From Lachnospira sp. (GTDB taxonomy: Bacteria > Bacillota > Clostridia > Lachnospirales > Lachnospiraceae), in assembly GCA_015057605.1 (NCBI GenBank), contig SVDX01000008.1:1-64000 (forward strand): a stretch of DNA of 64,000 nucleotides, given 5' to 3'. Positions 54,398-62,626 of this stretch are shown here, piece after piece. Position 1 is the first letter of the stretch, and each line of letters opens with the position of its first letter. The notes under the pieces were generated by a model. That model was given only the letters and a program-made list of their open reading frames with translations. It did no database searches and was not told where the DNA came from. The translations under genes were made by a program, and so were the position numbers.

Positions 54398-54943
54398 ATG
54401 TCAAAAGCAACAGGAATTGTGCGTCGTATTGACGACCTTGGAAGAATTGTTATTCCTAAAGAAATAAGAAGAACACTAAGAATAAGAGAAGGTGACCCAT
54501 TAGAAATCTTTACAGATGTAAGTGGTGAAATTGTATTAAAGAAATATTCGCATATCGGCGAAATAGAAACATTTGCAAAGCAGTATGCAGAAACACTTGC
54601 AAGAGTTTCTGGATATGCGGTATATATTACTGATAGAGAAGAAATTATTGCGGCAGCAGGAGGAGCAAAAAGAGAGCTTATCGGCGCTAAAATAAGTAAA
54701 AAGCTTGAGGATGCTATTGAGGAGCGCGAAAGCTATGTGGCTAAAGGAAATGATAAAAAAGTAATAAATGTTTGCGAAGATGTGGCAAATGAATATACAT
54801 CCTTAGCAGTTTGTACTATAATATGTCAAGGAGATGCAATTGGTGCGGTACTCATTGTAAGCGCTGATGATAAAATTGGAGAAGTAGAATATAAGCTTGC
54901 AAATTCAGCAGCAATATTTATGGGTAAGCATTTAGAAAGCTAA
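54398..54943 (+). CDS. spoVT: Stage V sporulation protein T
   Basis: SpoVT is an AbrB-type switch of late forespore genes. The 181-residue protein begins SKATGIVRRIDDLGRIVIPK, continues EIRRTLRIREGDPLEIF as the DNA-binding swapped hairpin (residues 1-50), and has a GAF-like C-terminal half (about 55-180), as in Bacillus. The conservation and the length support an intact protein. AGGAGG lies before the ATG. It begins a run of conserved genes up to ftsH, 13 bp before mazG. Confidence 0.93.
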   Translation: MSKATGIVRRIDDLGRIVIPKEIRRTLRIREGDPLEIFTDVSGEIVLKKYSHIGEIETFAKQYAETLARVSGYAVYITDREEIIAAAGGAKRELIGAKISKKLEDAIEERESYVAKGNDKKVINVCEDVANEYTSLAVCTIICQGDAIGAVLIVSADDKIGEVEYKLANSAAIFMGKHLES

Positions 54944-54956
54944 TAGGAGGAAGTGT

Positions 54957-55640
54957 ATGGATACAAAAGATAAATATAATTTTGAAGATTTTATTGATAT
55001 AGTTAAGGCATTAAGAGCGCCAAACGGATGTAAATGGGATAGGGCACAGACACATGAGAGTCTTAGAAGCTGCCTTATTGAAGAATGCTACGAGGTTTTA
55101 GAGGCAATTAACAATAATGATGTGGAAAATTTAAGGGAAGAGCTTGGAGATGTTCTTTTGCAGGTTGTTATGCATAGCGAAATATCTAGCGAGGCAGATG
55201 AATTTAATATATATGATGTTATTGATGAAGTTTCTAAAAAGCTTATAAGAAGACATCCACACGTATTTGGAAATGATTTAGATGCCCCAAATAACTGGGA
55301 GGATATTAAAAAACAGGAAAAAAAGAAGGAAACCTTGGTACTTAGTGCTGTTCCTAAAGCATTTCCAGCAGAAATACGTGCACAAAAGGTACTTAAAAAA
55401 GCTGAGAAAGAGTATGGCTATGGAAAGTCTTTAGAAGAGACTATAAGTAGCTTGGAAAATGAGATTTCAAGTATAAAAAATGCATTTTTTGAAGGACTTG
55501 AAAAGGATTTTGACAAAGAAATTGAAAATATACTGTTGGATTCTGTAAATTTAGCTCGACTTTTGGGAAAAAATAGCGAAAATTCCTTGACAAATGCGAT
55601 AGAAAAGTTTATAACTAAAGTTGAAGGCAATCAAGAATGA
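54957..55640 (+). CDS. mazG: MazG nucleoside triphosphate pyrophosphohydrolase
   Basis: MazG cleaves nucleoside triphosphates to monophosphates. This 227-residue form has two MazG repeats: the first has CKWDRAQTHESLRSCLIEE and YEVLEAI, with NLREELGDVLLQVVMH supplying the metal ligands; the second part (about residue 120 on) is degenerate. The family norm has an active second half, so the active site must be shared differently or carried by the first half. The end overlaps the longest hup frame, and HU itself starts 41 bp later. Confidence 0.88.
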   Translation: MDTKDKYNFEDFIDIVKALRAPNGCKWDRAQTHESLRSCLIEECYEVLEAINNNDVENLREELGDVLLQVVMHSEISSEADEFNIYDVIDEVSKKLIRRHPHVFGNDLDAPNNWEDIKKQEKKKETLVLSAVPKAFPAEIRAQKVLKKAEKEYGYGKSLEETISSLENEISSIKNAFFEGLEKDFDKEIENILLDSVNLARLLGKNSENSLTNAIEKFITKVEGNQE

Positions 55641-55681
55641 TTAGTCTGGCAAAAACATATGATTTGGAGGAGGAGAAATCC

Positions 55682-55981
55682 ATGAACAAAACAGAATTAG
55701 TTGCAGCAATTGCAGAGAAGACAGAATTATCAAAGAAGGACAGCGAAAAAGCTCTTAAGGCATTTATGGAAGTTGTTAAAGAACAATTAGCAAAGGGCGA
55801 CAAGATCCAATTAGTAGGATTTGGTACTTTCGAAGTTACTAAGAGAGCTGCAAGAGAAGGCAGAAACCCATTAACAAACAAGCCAATCAAGATTGCGGCA
55901 ACAAACGTTCCAAAATTCAAAGCAGGTAAGGCTTTAAAGGAAGAAGTTAACAAGAAGCCAGCTAAGAAAAGCAAAAAGTAA
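55682..55981 (+). CDS. hup: HU DNA-binding protein
   Basis: HU bends and compacts the chromosome. The 99-residue protein starts MNKTELVAAIAEKTELSKKD and carries FGTFEVTKRAAREGRNP, with the arm RNPLTNKPIKIAAT. A Lys-rich tail (NKKPAKKSKK) extends it by about 9 residues over the usual 90. I start at ATG 55682, with GGAGGAGG before it. Codons are biased as for a highly expressed gene. Confidence 0.95.
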   Translation: MNKTELVAAIAEKTELSKKDSEKALKAFMEVVKEQLAKGDKIQLVGFGTFEVTKRAAREGRNPLTNKPIKIAATNVPKFKAGKALKEEVNKKPAKKSKK

Positions 55982-55996
55982 TTAAATGATTTTTAT

Positions 55997-56025
55997 AAAA
56001 AGAGTTCGCGAGCGAACTCTTTTTG
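55997..56025 (+). terminator. Terminator of hup
   Basis: AAAGAGTTCGC (55999-56009) pairs with GCGAACTCTTT across only 2 bases, with a T run after it. Third of the AAAGAGTTCG-type stems; probably partial, since rqcP follows closely. Confidence 0.9.
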
Positions 56026-56070
56026 TTTAGTAAGAGTGGACTTATCCGCTTTGTTATATAGGAGATAATT

Positions 56071-56310
56071 ATGAGATTAGATAAATATCTTAAGGTATCA
56101 AGACTTATCAAAAGAAGAACTGTAGCTAATGAAGCCTGCGATGCAGGAAGAGTTATGGTTAATGACAAGGTAGTAAAGGCCTCATACGAGGTGAAGGTAG
56201 GCGATGTAATAGAGATTTCCTTTGGTAACAAATCTGTAAAAGCAGAGGTTTTACAGATTGCAGAAACTGTGCGCAAAGATGATGCGGCAGAAATGTTTAA
56301 ATACCTTTAA
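56071..56310 (+). CDS. rqcP: S4-domain RNA-binding protein RqcP
   Basis: This 79-residue protein is almost only an S4 domain: MRLDKYLKVSRLIKRRTVA, then GRVMVNDKVVKASYEVKVGD. RqcP (YabO) acts in ribosome quality control with RqcH in Firmicutes. The place before yabP, yabQ and divIC is the same as in Bacillus. AGGAGA precedes the ATG. Confidence 0.9.
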   Translation: MRLDKYLKVSRLIKRRTVANEACDAGRVMVNDKVVKASYEVKVGDVIEISFGNKSVKAEVLQIAETVRKDDAAEMFKYL

Positions 56311-56371
56311 TTAGAGGCATTAAATGCTCTGCCTCCTAATATAATGTATTATTATGATTAGGAGGAGTTTA

Positions 56372-56656
56372 ATGGACGATAAGGATGTAAGAAGACACCA
56401 TAGAATATTGATGGATAATAGAAAAAGTTGCCTAATAAGTAATGTCAATGATGTTATTTCTTTTGATATGAATATGGTAATGTTAGAAACCGATTATGGG
56501 CTTATTAATATTAAGGGTAAGGATTTACATGTAAATAGGCTTTCGGTTGAAAAAGGCGAAGTAGACGTTGATGGCACCATAGACAGTATAATATATTCTG
56601 ACGTAAATACCTTTAAGAAAAAGGGAGAGGGCTTTGTAAGCCGAATATTTAGATGA
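56372..56656 (+). CDS. yabP: Sporulation protein YabP
   Basis: This 94-residue protein fits YabP: a basic N-terminus, the core ISNVNDVISFD and LETDYGLINIKGKDLHV, then LSVEKGEVDVDGTIDSI. YabP is made in the mother cell and helps build the spore cortex. I start at ATG 56372, with TTAGGAGGAG before it. It overlaps yabQ by 4 bp. Confidence 0.88.
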   Translation: MDDKDVRRHHRILMDNRKSCLISNVNDVISFDMNMVMLETDYGLINIKGKDLHVNRLSVEKGEVDVDGTIDSIIYSDVNTFKKKGEGFVSRIFR

Positions 56657-57063
56657 ATCAGGACATTGTAAATGAATGTATTGTGCTGATGGAAGGTGTA
56701 AAAAGTGGTGTTATACTAAGCATTTGCTATGATATTTTGCGTACAATAAGAAGAATAATAAAACATAATGAGCTGTTTATTGCAATTGAAGATTTAGTGT
56801 TTTTTGTGTTAGCGGGCTTATATATTTTTGCAACCCTATTTGAAAACAATAATGGAATAGTAAGAACCTTTATAATTATTGGTATGATAGTAGGAGCGTA
56901 TTTGTTTAACAGCATAATTGGAAAATATTTGGTCAAATACATTTCTCATTTTATTAATATGATATTGAAAAATATCAAAAAAAGCATTAAAATGAGTTTA
57001 AAGCTAAAAAGGAAAGGCGATCTTTATGAGAAACAGAAAGACAAAGAGAGGCAGAAGATTTAA
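56653..57063 (+). CDS. yabQ: Spore cortex protein YabQ
   Basis: This 136-residue protein has about four membrane segments (with LVFFVLAGLYIFATLF and FIIIGMIVGAYLFNSII) and a long basic tail (RKGDLYEKQKDKERQK). The order after yabP and before divIC and the length fit YabQ of Bacillus, needed for cortex formation. It overlaps the next gene by 38 bp, unusually long, so the tail is coded twice in two frames. Confidence 0.82.
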   Translation: MNQDIVNECIVLMEGVKSGVILSICYDILRTIRRIIKHNELFIAIEDLVFFVLAGLYIFATLFENNNGIVRTFIIIGMIVGAYLFNSIIGKYLVKYISHFINMILKNIKKSIKMSLKLKRKGDLYEKQKDKERQKI

Positions 57064-57340
57064 AATGTCTTCTATTACAGTGCTTATTATACTAACTATT
57101 GCACTGACTGTGTTTTTGGGATTTCACATACATAAGATTAATGACACTAACAAGCAGAATGAACTTAAACGCCAAGAGCTTCTTAATGAAATAGAAGCAG
57201 AAAAGATAAGAAAAGAGGGCATAGAAGCATTAGGTGAATCTATAATGTCCAAGCCTTTTATTGAAAAAACAGCGCGAGAAAAGTTTAATCTGTGTTATCC
57301 TGACGAGATAATTTTTAAACCAGTTGATAAGAATAAGTAA
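57026..57340 (+). CDS. divIC: Cell-division protein DivIC/FtsB type
   Basis: This 104-residue protein has a basic start, one membrane segment (about residues 16-34) and a coiled coil (about 40-66, KQNELKRQELLNEIEAEKIR) followed by TAREKFNLCYPDEIIFK, the conserved ending. It helps the divisome at mid-cell. It begins inside yabQ by 38 bp and is followed by a terminator. Confidence 0.88.
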   Translation: MRNRKTKRGRRFKMSSITVLIILTIALTVFLGFHIHKINDTNKQNELKRQELLNEIEAEKIRKEGIEALGESIMSKPFIEKTAREKFNLCYPDEIIFKPVDKNK

Positions 57341-57350
57341 TATATAAAAT

Positions 57351-57380
57351 AGACAGAAGCATTTACTTCTGTCTGTTTTT
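57351..57380 (+). terminator. Terminator after divIC
   Basis: AGACAGAAG (57351-57359) pairs with CTTCTGTCT (57366-57374) across 6 bases, followed by GTTTTTG. Confidence 0.85.
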
Positions 57381-57444
57381 GTCTAAAAGTTTTCCCGATT
57401 CTTAGCAGAATTCGACAAAATGCGTTTTGTAAAAGGATTATAAT
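57378..57444 (+). promoter_or_regulatory. Spo0A-type promoter of the spoIIE-like gene
   Basis: TTCGACAAA (57411-57419) is a perfect reverse Spo0A box, and TTTGTCTAA (57378-57386) is a one-mismatch forward box. TATAAT lies at 57439-57444. The distance from the -35-like TCGACA (57412-57417) to the -10 is 21 bp. The Bacillus spoIIE promoter, read by sigma A with Spo0A, has the same 21-bp spacing. Confidence 0.7.
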
Positions 57445-57476
57445 AACGCACAGACATGAATTTTGGAGGGGAAGAC

Positions 57477-58598
57477 GTGAAAGAGATTGATATGATGTAT
57501 TCAAAGGACAGGCTTAGTGATGCTTCAAGAACATTTCGACGCCTGGCTGAAACATATAATGAACTGTCTTTAGGGCAGGAAAATTCATTTGCATATGAAT
57601 ATAAGAAAACAATAGTTGAACAGCTTCTTGAAATGGCTGAAATTCTTAATGGACTTTCAGGCGAGAACTCAAAGGAGTTGTATTTACCGGGTGCGAGCAA
57701 ACGAGCACTAATAAAGGAGCTTCAGGTAAATGGAGTGCAGATAAGCAATATTATCTTTATTGAACGAGAATACAAAAGGGTCGAAATTATTCTTGTGGCA
57801 AAATGCGCAAAGAATACCTGCATGACTACGAAGGAAATTGGCGCAATTATAAGTACATTTCTTGGGAAAGAATATATTCCTGCGCCTAATTCAAAGATGG
57901 TTATGGGCAGAGAATTAAATGAATATGTATTTGTTGAAGCACCAAAATTTAAGGCATTACAGGGGATTGCACGTGTAAATAAAAAAGGAAATGATGTGTC
58001 AGGCGATAGCTTTTCATTTTCTAATCTTGACAGTGGACATATGGTGCTTAGCTTAGTTGATGGTATGGGCTGTGGTGCTATGGCTAATAGAGAAAGTGCA
58101 ATTGTAATAGAACTTTTAGAGCAATTTTTAGAGGCAGGCTTTTCGGAAAAAACAGCAATCGGTCTTATCAATTCTGCATTTTCTATAAATGATTACATAG
58201 GAAAGCCAGTTACTATAGATATGAGCGTGGTTGACCTTTATACTGGAATGTGCAATTGTATTAAGCTTGGAGCGGCTTCAACATTTATAAAAAGAAATTC
58301 TTGGGTCGAGATTATTAAGTCCACAACCTTTCCGATAGGAGTTCTTAGTCAGGTAGACTTTGACAATTCGGTAAAAAAATTATATGATGGTGATTATATA
58401 ATAATGGTTAGTGACGGAGTGCTTGATGCAATTCCGTTTGAAGAAAAGGAACTGTATATGATGGATTTGATTTCATCGCTAAATATTCGTAAGCCCGAGG
58501 GTTTGGCTAAGGCGATTCTTGATGAGGCGCTAAGCTATACGAATATGAGAGCTATGGATGATATGACGGTTTTGGTTGCAGGAATATTTGCAAAATGA
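57477..58598 (+). CDS. spoIIE: SpoIIE-like PP2C phosphatase without the membrane domain
   Basis: In sporulating Firmicutes SpoIIE dephosphorylates SpoIIAA at the septum and so activates sigma F. This 373-residue protein has the PP2C domain with its metal aspartates: VSGDSFSF (Asp177), LVDGMGCGA (Asp195), IIMVSDGVLD and MRAMDDMTVLVAG. Typical SpoIIE has about 800 residues with ten membrane segments first; here none is coded, and the intergenic DNA before it has no trace of them. I start at GTG 57477, with GGAGGGG before it. The place between divIC and tilS fits spoIIE. Confidence 0.78.
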   Translation: MKEIDMMYSKDRLSDASRTFRRLAETYNELSLGQENSFAYEYKKTIVEQLLEMAEILNGLSGENSKELYLPGASKRALIKELQVNGVQISNIIFIEREYKRVEIILVAKCAKNTCMTTKEIGAIISTFLGKEYIPAPNSKMVMGRELNEYVFVEAPKFKALQGIARVNKKGNDVSGDSFSFSNLDSGHMVLSLVDGMGCGAMANRESAIVIELLEQFLEAGFSEKTAIGLINSAFSINDYIGKPVTIDMSVVDLYTGMCNCIKLGAASTFIKRNSWVEIIKSTTFPIGVLSQVDFDNSVKKLYDGDYIIMVSDGVLDAIPFEEKELYMMDLISSLNIRKPEGLAKAILDEALSYTNMRAMDDMTVLVAGIFAK

Positions 58599-58610
58599 AA
58601 GGTTAGAGCA

Positions 58611-59948
58611 ATGTACAAAAGAATATGCGAATTTGTAAAAGAGAATAATTTAATACTTGACGGCGATAGTATTATTGTTGGCGTTTCGGGTGGAGCAGAT
58701 TCTGTGTGCCTTCTCAATGTGCTTCTTGCGCTAAAAAACGAGATTGATTATAAAGTGTATGCAGTGCATATTAATCATGGAATAAGAGGGCAGGCAGCAT
58801 TAGAGGATGAGACCTTTGTTAAGGAACTTTGTAAGGAATATGATGTGGAACTTTCTGTTTACAAAAAAAATGTTCCTGAATTTGCTAAGGCTAATCATCT
58901 TACTGAAGAAGAGGCAGGTCGATTTATACGATACGAATGCTTTGAACAGGAAATGCGATTAAAAAATGCTAATAAAATAGCGGTTGCTCACCATAAAAAT
59001 GATAATGCAGAAACAGTGCTGATAAATTTGTTTAGAGGCAGCGGACTTGAAGGCTTAAAGGGCATGCAACCTAAAAATAATAACATAATAAGACCGCTTT
59101 TGTGTTGTCAGAGAAAAGAAATTGAAGAATATCTTTCATCAAAAAATATTTCGTATTGCACGGATGCAACTAATTTTTTGAATGATTACACACGTAATAA
59201 AATACGTAATAACATCATTTCCTATGCACAGGAGGAGATTAACAGTTCAGTGGTTGATAATATTTTAGCTGCGGCAGAAACTGTAAATATGGCATTAGAA
59301 TTTATTTCAAAATATACTAATAAGGCGATTGAAAAGTGTGTAATACTTAAAGAAAAAAAGACGGTTATAGACAATAATATTTATAAAGAATTCGATGATA
59401 TAATGCGAATGAACATAATAAGATATGCAATAGATTATGTTGATGGATTAAGAGATATTGGAAGAGTGCATATACTTTTAGTAGACAAGCTTAAGGATAT
59501 GGAAAGCGGTAAAACCATAGACTTGCCTAAGGGCATTGTGGCAAGAAAAGAATACGACAATATCATAATTGAAAAGGTGTCCGCTAAAACTAATGAACCG
59601 CCTAAAATAGACTATGAGATTATAGAATGGTCAGGAAGTGAAATAATTGAAAATTGTGACTATACGAAGCTGTTTGATTATGATAAAATAGTCAATAGGC
59701 TTGAGGTCAGAACAAGAAAAGACGGAGACTATTTTATTACTAATAATACTGGTGGTAAAAAGAAGCTTAAAGACTATTTTATAGATATAAAGGTTCCGCG
59801 ACAAGAAAGAGATAACGTATATCTTCTTGCGGACGGTAATCACGTTTTGTGGATTATCGGTTACCGAATTAGCGAAGCTTACAAAATTGAAAAAAATACT
59901 AAAAGAGTGCTTAAGGTCACTGCGCATTTAGAGAAAGAGAAGGTATGA
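58611..59948 (+). CDS. tilS: tRNA(Ile)-lysidine synthase
   Basis: TilS turns the wobble cytidine of a minor tRNA-Ile into lysidine so that it reads AUA. This 445-residue protein has the N-type ATP loop GVSGGADSVC (residues 24-33), INHGIRGQAA, and AVAHHKNDNAETVLINLFRG with the expected order, and a C-terminal recognition domain with VRTRKDGDYF and KKLKDYFID. AATGAAAGG precedes the ATG. It is directly before hpt and ftsH, as in other Firmicutes. Confidence 0.93.
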   Translation: MYKRICEFVKENNLILDGDSIIVGVSGGADSVCLLNVLLALKNEIDYKVYAVHINHGIRGQAALEDETFVKELCKEYDVELSVYKKNVPEFAKANHLTEEEAGRFIRYECFEQEMRLKNANKIAVAHHKNDNAETVLINLFRGSGLEGLKGMQPKNNNIIRPLLCCQRKEIEEYLSSKNISYCTDATNFLNDYTRNKIRNNIISYAQEEINSSVVDNILAAAETVNMALEFISKYTNKAIEKCVILKEKKTVIDNNIYKEFDDIMRMNIIRYAIDYVDGLRDIGRVHILLVDKLKDMESGKTIDLPKGIVARKEYDNIIIEKVSAKTNEPPKIDYEIIEWSGSEIIENCDYTKLFDYDKIVNRLEVRTRKDGDYFITNNTGGKKKLKDYFIDIKVPRQERDNVYLLADGNHVLWIIGYRISEAYKIEKNTKRVLKVTAHLEKEKV

Positions 59949-59951
59949 TTT

Positions 59952-60473
59952 ATGTCTGAAAAAGTACGAGTAATGATTTCAGAAGAAGATGTTAATGCAA
60001 AGATTTGTGAGATTGGAAAGCAAATAAGCAAGGATTATGAAGGAAAGCAGATACATATGATTTGTGTATTAAAGGGTGGCGCATTTTTTATGTGCGAGCT
60101 TGCGAAGAGAATTGATGTTCCTGTAAGCCTTGATTTTATGTCGGTTTCAAGCTACGGTGGAGCTACTACATCAAGCGGTAGTGTTAAAATTGTAAAGGAC
60201 TTAGATGAAACTATAGAAGGTAAAGATGTTCTTGTAGTAGAGGATATTATTGATTCTGGTAGAACATTATCTGCTTTACTTGAAATGCTTAAAAAACGTA
60301 ATCCAAATAGCATTAAGCTTTGTACACTTTTAGATAAACCGGATAGAAGGGTTGTTCATGTGGATGTTGATTATACTGCATTTTCAATTCCTGATGAATT
60401 TGTTGTAGGATATGGTCTTGATTATGATCAAAGATACAGAAATCTTCCGTACATTGGTGTGGTAGAATTATAG
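59952..60473 (+). CDS. hpt: Hypoxanthine phosphoribosyltransferase
   Basis: Hpt salvages hypoxanthine and guanine with PRPP. The 173-residue protein has ICVLKGGAFFMCELAKRI, DFMSVSSYGG with the flexible loop, the PRPP loop VLVVEDIIDSGRTLS and a C-terminal GYGLDYDQRYRNLPYIGV that fixes the purine. It is 3 bp after tilS and 9 bp before ftsH; the three are co-transcribed. Confidence 0.95.
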   Translation: MSEKVRVMISEEDVNAKICEIGKQISKDYEGKQIHMICVLKGGAFFMCELAKRIDVPVSLDFMSVSSYGGATTSSGSVKIVKDLDETIEGKDVLVVEDIIDSGRTLSALLEMLKKRNPNSIKLCTLLDKPDRRVVHVDVDYTAFSIPDEFVVGYGLDYDQRYRNLPYIGVVEL

Positions 60474-60482
60474 GAGGCAGAT

Positions 60483-62297
60483 GTGAAAAAATCATTTAGA
60501 AGTTTTTTTTATATACTTTTGGTGTTCATTGCTATATATGCAATTGTTTCGGCAATGAATTCAAACGAAAAGAAGTATGCAATCAGTGAAAAGGCATACG
60601 TTGAAGCCTTGAATAACAATGAAATAGCAAAGGTAACCATTAATCAAAATAAAGAGGTGCCAACAGGCTATATTATCATTACATTTAAAGATTCAACAGA
60701 AAAGAAATTATATGTCACAGACGTTACAGATGCACAGAATTTTTTAAAGGAAAATTATCCTGAGGTAACAATAAGTGTAACAGATGTCGTACGCGAAAGT
60801 GCATTTTTAAAATATGGTTTGCCAATTATTCTTATTTTACTTGGCTTTATGATGATAATGACGCTTATTTCTGCTATTGCAAGGCAGTCTGGTTCAGGCA
60901 ATAGTAAGATGATGGACTTTGGCAAGAATAAAGCAAAAGTTGCAAATGATTTGGCAAAGAAGGTGACATTTAAGGATGTTGCTGGTTTACATGAAGAAAA
61001 AGAAGAGTTGGCGGAGATAGTTGACTTTTTAAAGAATCCTAAGAAATACATTGAACTTGGAGCAAGAATCCCCAAAGGTGTGTTATTAGAAGGTCCTCCG
61101 GGAACAGGTAAAACGCTTATTGCAAAGGCAGTAGCTGGTGAAGCAGGAGTTATGTTCTTTAGTATTTCGGGTTCTGATTTTGTTGAAATGTTTGTAGGTG
61201 TGGGTGCATCAAGAGTAAGAGATTTATTTAATGATGCTAAGAAAAATGCACCATGTATCATATTTATTGATGAAATTGATGCGGTTGCAAGACGTCGTGG
61301 TACAGGTATGGGCGGTGGCCATGATGAAAGAGAGCAAACCTTAAATCAAATGTTAGTAGAGATGGATGGATTTTCTGTTAACGAAGGTATTATTGTTATT
61401 GCTGCAACTAATAGAGTTGATATACTTGATCCTGCTATTTTAAGACCAGGACGTTTCGACAGAAAGGTTGTTGTTGGAAGACCTGATGTTAAGGGAAGAA
61501 AAGAAATTTTAGAAGTTCATGCTAAGTCAAAGCCACTTTCAGATGATGTTGATTTAGAAGTGGTTGCGCAGACAACAGCTGGTTTTACAGGTGCAGACCT
61601 TGAAAATCTTTTAAATGAGGCGGCGATATTGGCTGCAAAGGAAGAAAGAAAATTTATTACTCGTAGCGATGTAGAAAAATCTTTTATCAAGGTTGGTATT
61701 GGCGCTGAAAAGAAGAGTAAGGTTGTATCTGATAAAGAAAGAAGAATTACAGCATATCATGAAGCTGGACATGCAATATTATTCCATGTGCTTCCGGATG
61801 TGGGACCTGTACACACAGTTTCGATAATCCCTACAGGAATGGGCGCAGCAGGTTACACTATGCCACTTCCAGAAAAGGATGAAATGTTTAATACAAAAGG
61901 CAAGATGATGCAAGAGATTAAGGTGGGTCTTGGCGGAAGAATAGCCGAAGAGTTAATATTTGATGATATAACAACAGGTGCTTCACAGGATATCAAGCAA
62001 TCAACTGCAATTGCAAGAAATATGGTTACTAAGTATGGTTTTTCTGATAAGGTTGGTTTAATCAACTATGGAAGCAACCAGGATGAAGTATTCATTGGTA
62101 GAGATTTAGCCCAAACAAGAAGCTATAGCGAAAGTATGGCACAACTTATTGATGAGGAAGTTAAGAAAATCATTGATGAGTGCTATGCAGATGCAAGAAG
62201 AATTATTGAAGATAACAGAGGTGTATTAGATGCTTGTGCTCAGTTACTTTTAGAAAAAGAAAAGATAACAAGAGAAGAGTTCGAGGCATTGTTTTAA
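60483..62297 (+). CDS. ftsH: ATP-dependent zinc metalloprotease FtsH
   Basis: FtsH removes damaged or regulatory membrane and soluble proteins. The 604-residue protein has two membrane segments (about residues 9-25 and 112-131) around an extracellular loop, Walker A GPPGTGKT (204-211), Walker B FIDEIDAV (261-268), the arginine finger region RPGRFDRK, and the zinc motif HEAGH (426-430). The start is GTG 60483, with TAGGAGG before it; the ATG two bases earlier stops at once in its own frame. Confidence 0.96.
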   Translation: MKKSFRSFFYILLVFIAIYAIVSAMNSNEKKYAISEKAYVEALNNNEIAKVTINQNKEVPTGYIIITFKDSTEKKLYVTDVTDAQNFLKENYPEVTISVTDVVRESAFLKYGLPIILILLGFMMIMTLISAIARQSGSGNSKMMDFGKNKAKVANDLAKKVTFKDVAGLHEEKEELAEIVDFLKNPKKYIELGARIPKGVLLEGPPGTGKTLIAKAVAGEAGVMFFSISGSDFVEMFVGVGASRVRDLFNDAKKNAPCIIFIDEIDAVARRRGTGMGGGHDEREQTLNQMLVEMDGFSVNEGIIVIAATNRVDILDPAILRPGRFDRKVVVGRPDVKGRKEILEVHAKSKPLSDDVDLEVVAQTTAGFTGADLENLLNEAAILAAKEERKFITRSDVEKSFIKVGIGAEKKSKVVSDKERRITAYHEAGHAILFHVLPDVGPVHTVSIIPTGMGAAGYTMPLPEKDEMFNTKGKMMQEIKVGLGGRIAEELIFDDITTGASQDIKQSTAIARNMVTKYGFSDKVGLINYGSNQDEVFIGRDLAQTRSYSESMAQLIDEEVKKIIDECYADARRIIEDNRGVLDACAQLLLEKEKITREEFEALF

Positions 62298-62370
62298 AAT
62301 TTGATATAAGTTTTTGTGCAACTTTCACAAAAAAGTTTTAAAGACTTTGTAATGTTTGTGCACACTTTAG

Positions 62371-62427
62371 TATTGCGGGGTGCTAAAATAACAAATGTAA
62401 ACCCCCCCAATACATTATATATTTTTT
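62371..62427 (+). terminator. First hairpin after ftsH
   Basis: TATTGCGGGG (62371-62380) pairs with the CCCC and CAATA around 62403-62412 with one mismatch, followed by TATATATTTTTT. It is the first of three inverted repeats in the 329-bp gap between ftsH and the GH13 gene (62298-62626). Confidence 0.55.
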
Positions 62428-62468
62428 GCTACACCCCATAAGAAGTAAGTGAAATACCTTCTCCAAAA

Positions 62469-62498
62469 GGACAGCCGTCGGAAGCTGTTCTTTTTTTG
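62469..62498 (+). terminator. Second terminator after ftsH
   Basis: GGACAGC (62469-62475) pairs with GCTGTTC (62484-62490), with one G-T pair, followed by seven T. It is a good rho-independent terminator. Confidence 0.7.
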
Positions 62499-62531
62499 TT
62501 ATATGGGAAAGCTTCCCATATAACAAAAAAA
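62491..62531. repeat. 41-base palindrome with T and A runs inside its stem
   Basis: TTTTTTTGTTATATGGGAA (62491-62509) and its exact complement (62513-62531) flank AGC: 19-bp perfect arms. On either strand the hairpin's own 5-prime end is the T run of the terminator before it, so the RNA could form either of two structures. Confidence 0.75.
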
Positions 62532-62557
62532 GAAGAAGGTCGTTACCAAAAGGAAAC

Positions 62558-62586
62558 TTGATTTTTCTACGATTTAAGGATAGAAT
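62558..62586 (+). promoter_or_regulatory. Promoter of the GH13 gene
   Basis: TTGATT (62558-62563), 17 bp and TAGAAT (62581-62586) lie 40 bp before the ATG. Confidence 0.6.
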
Positions 62587-62626
62587 AGTATTGATTAGGG
62601 TTGTATTAAAATGAATGGAGTTTTGT

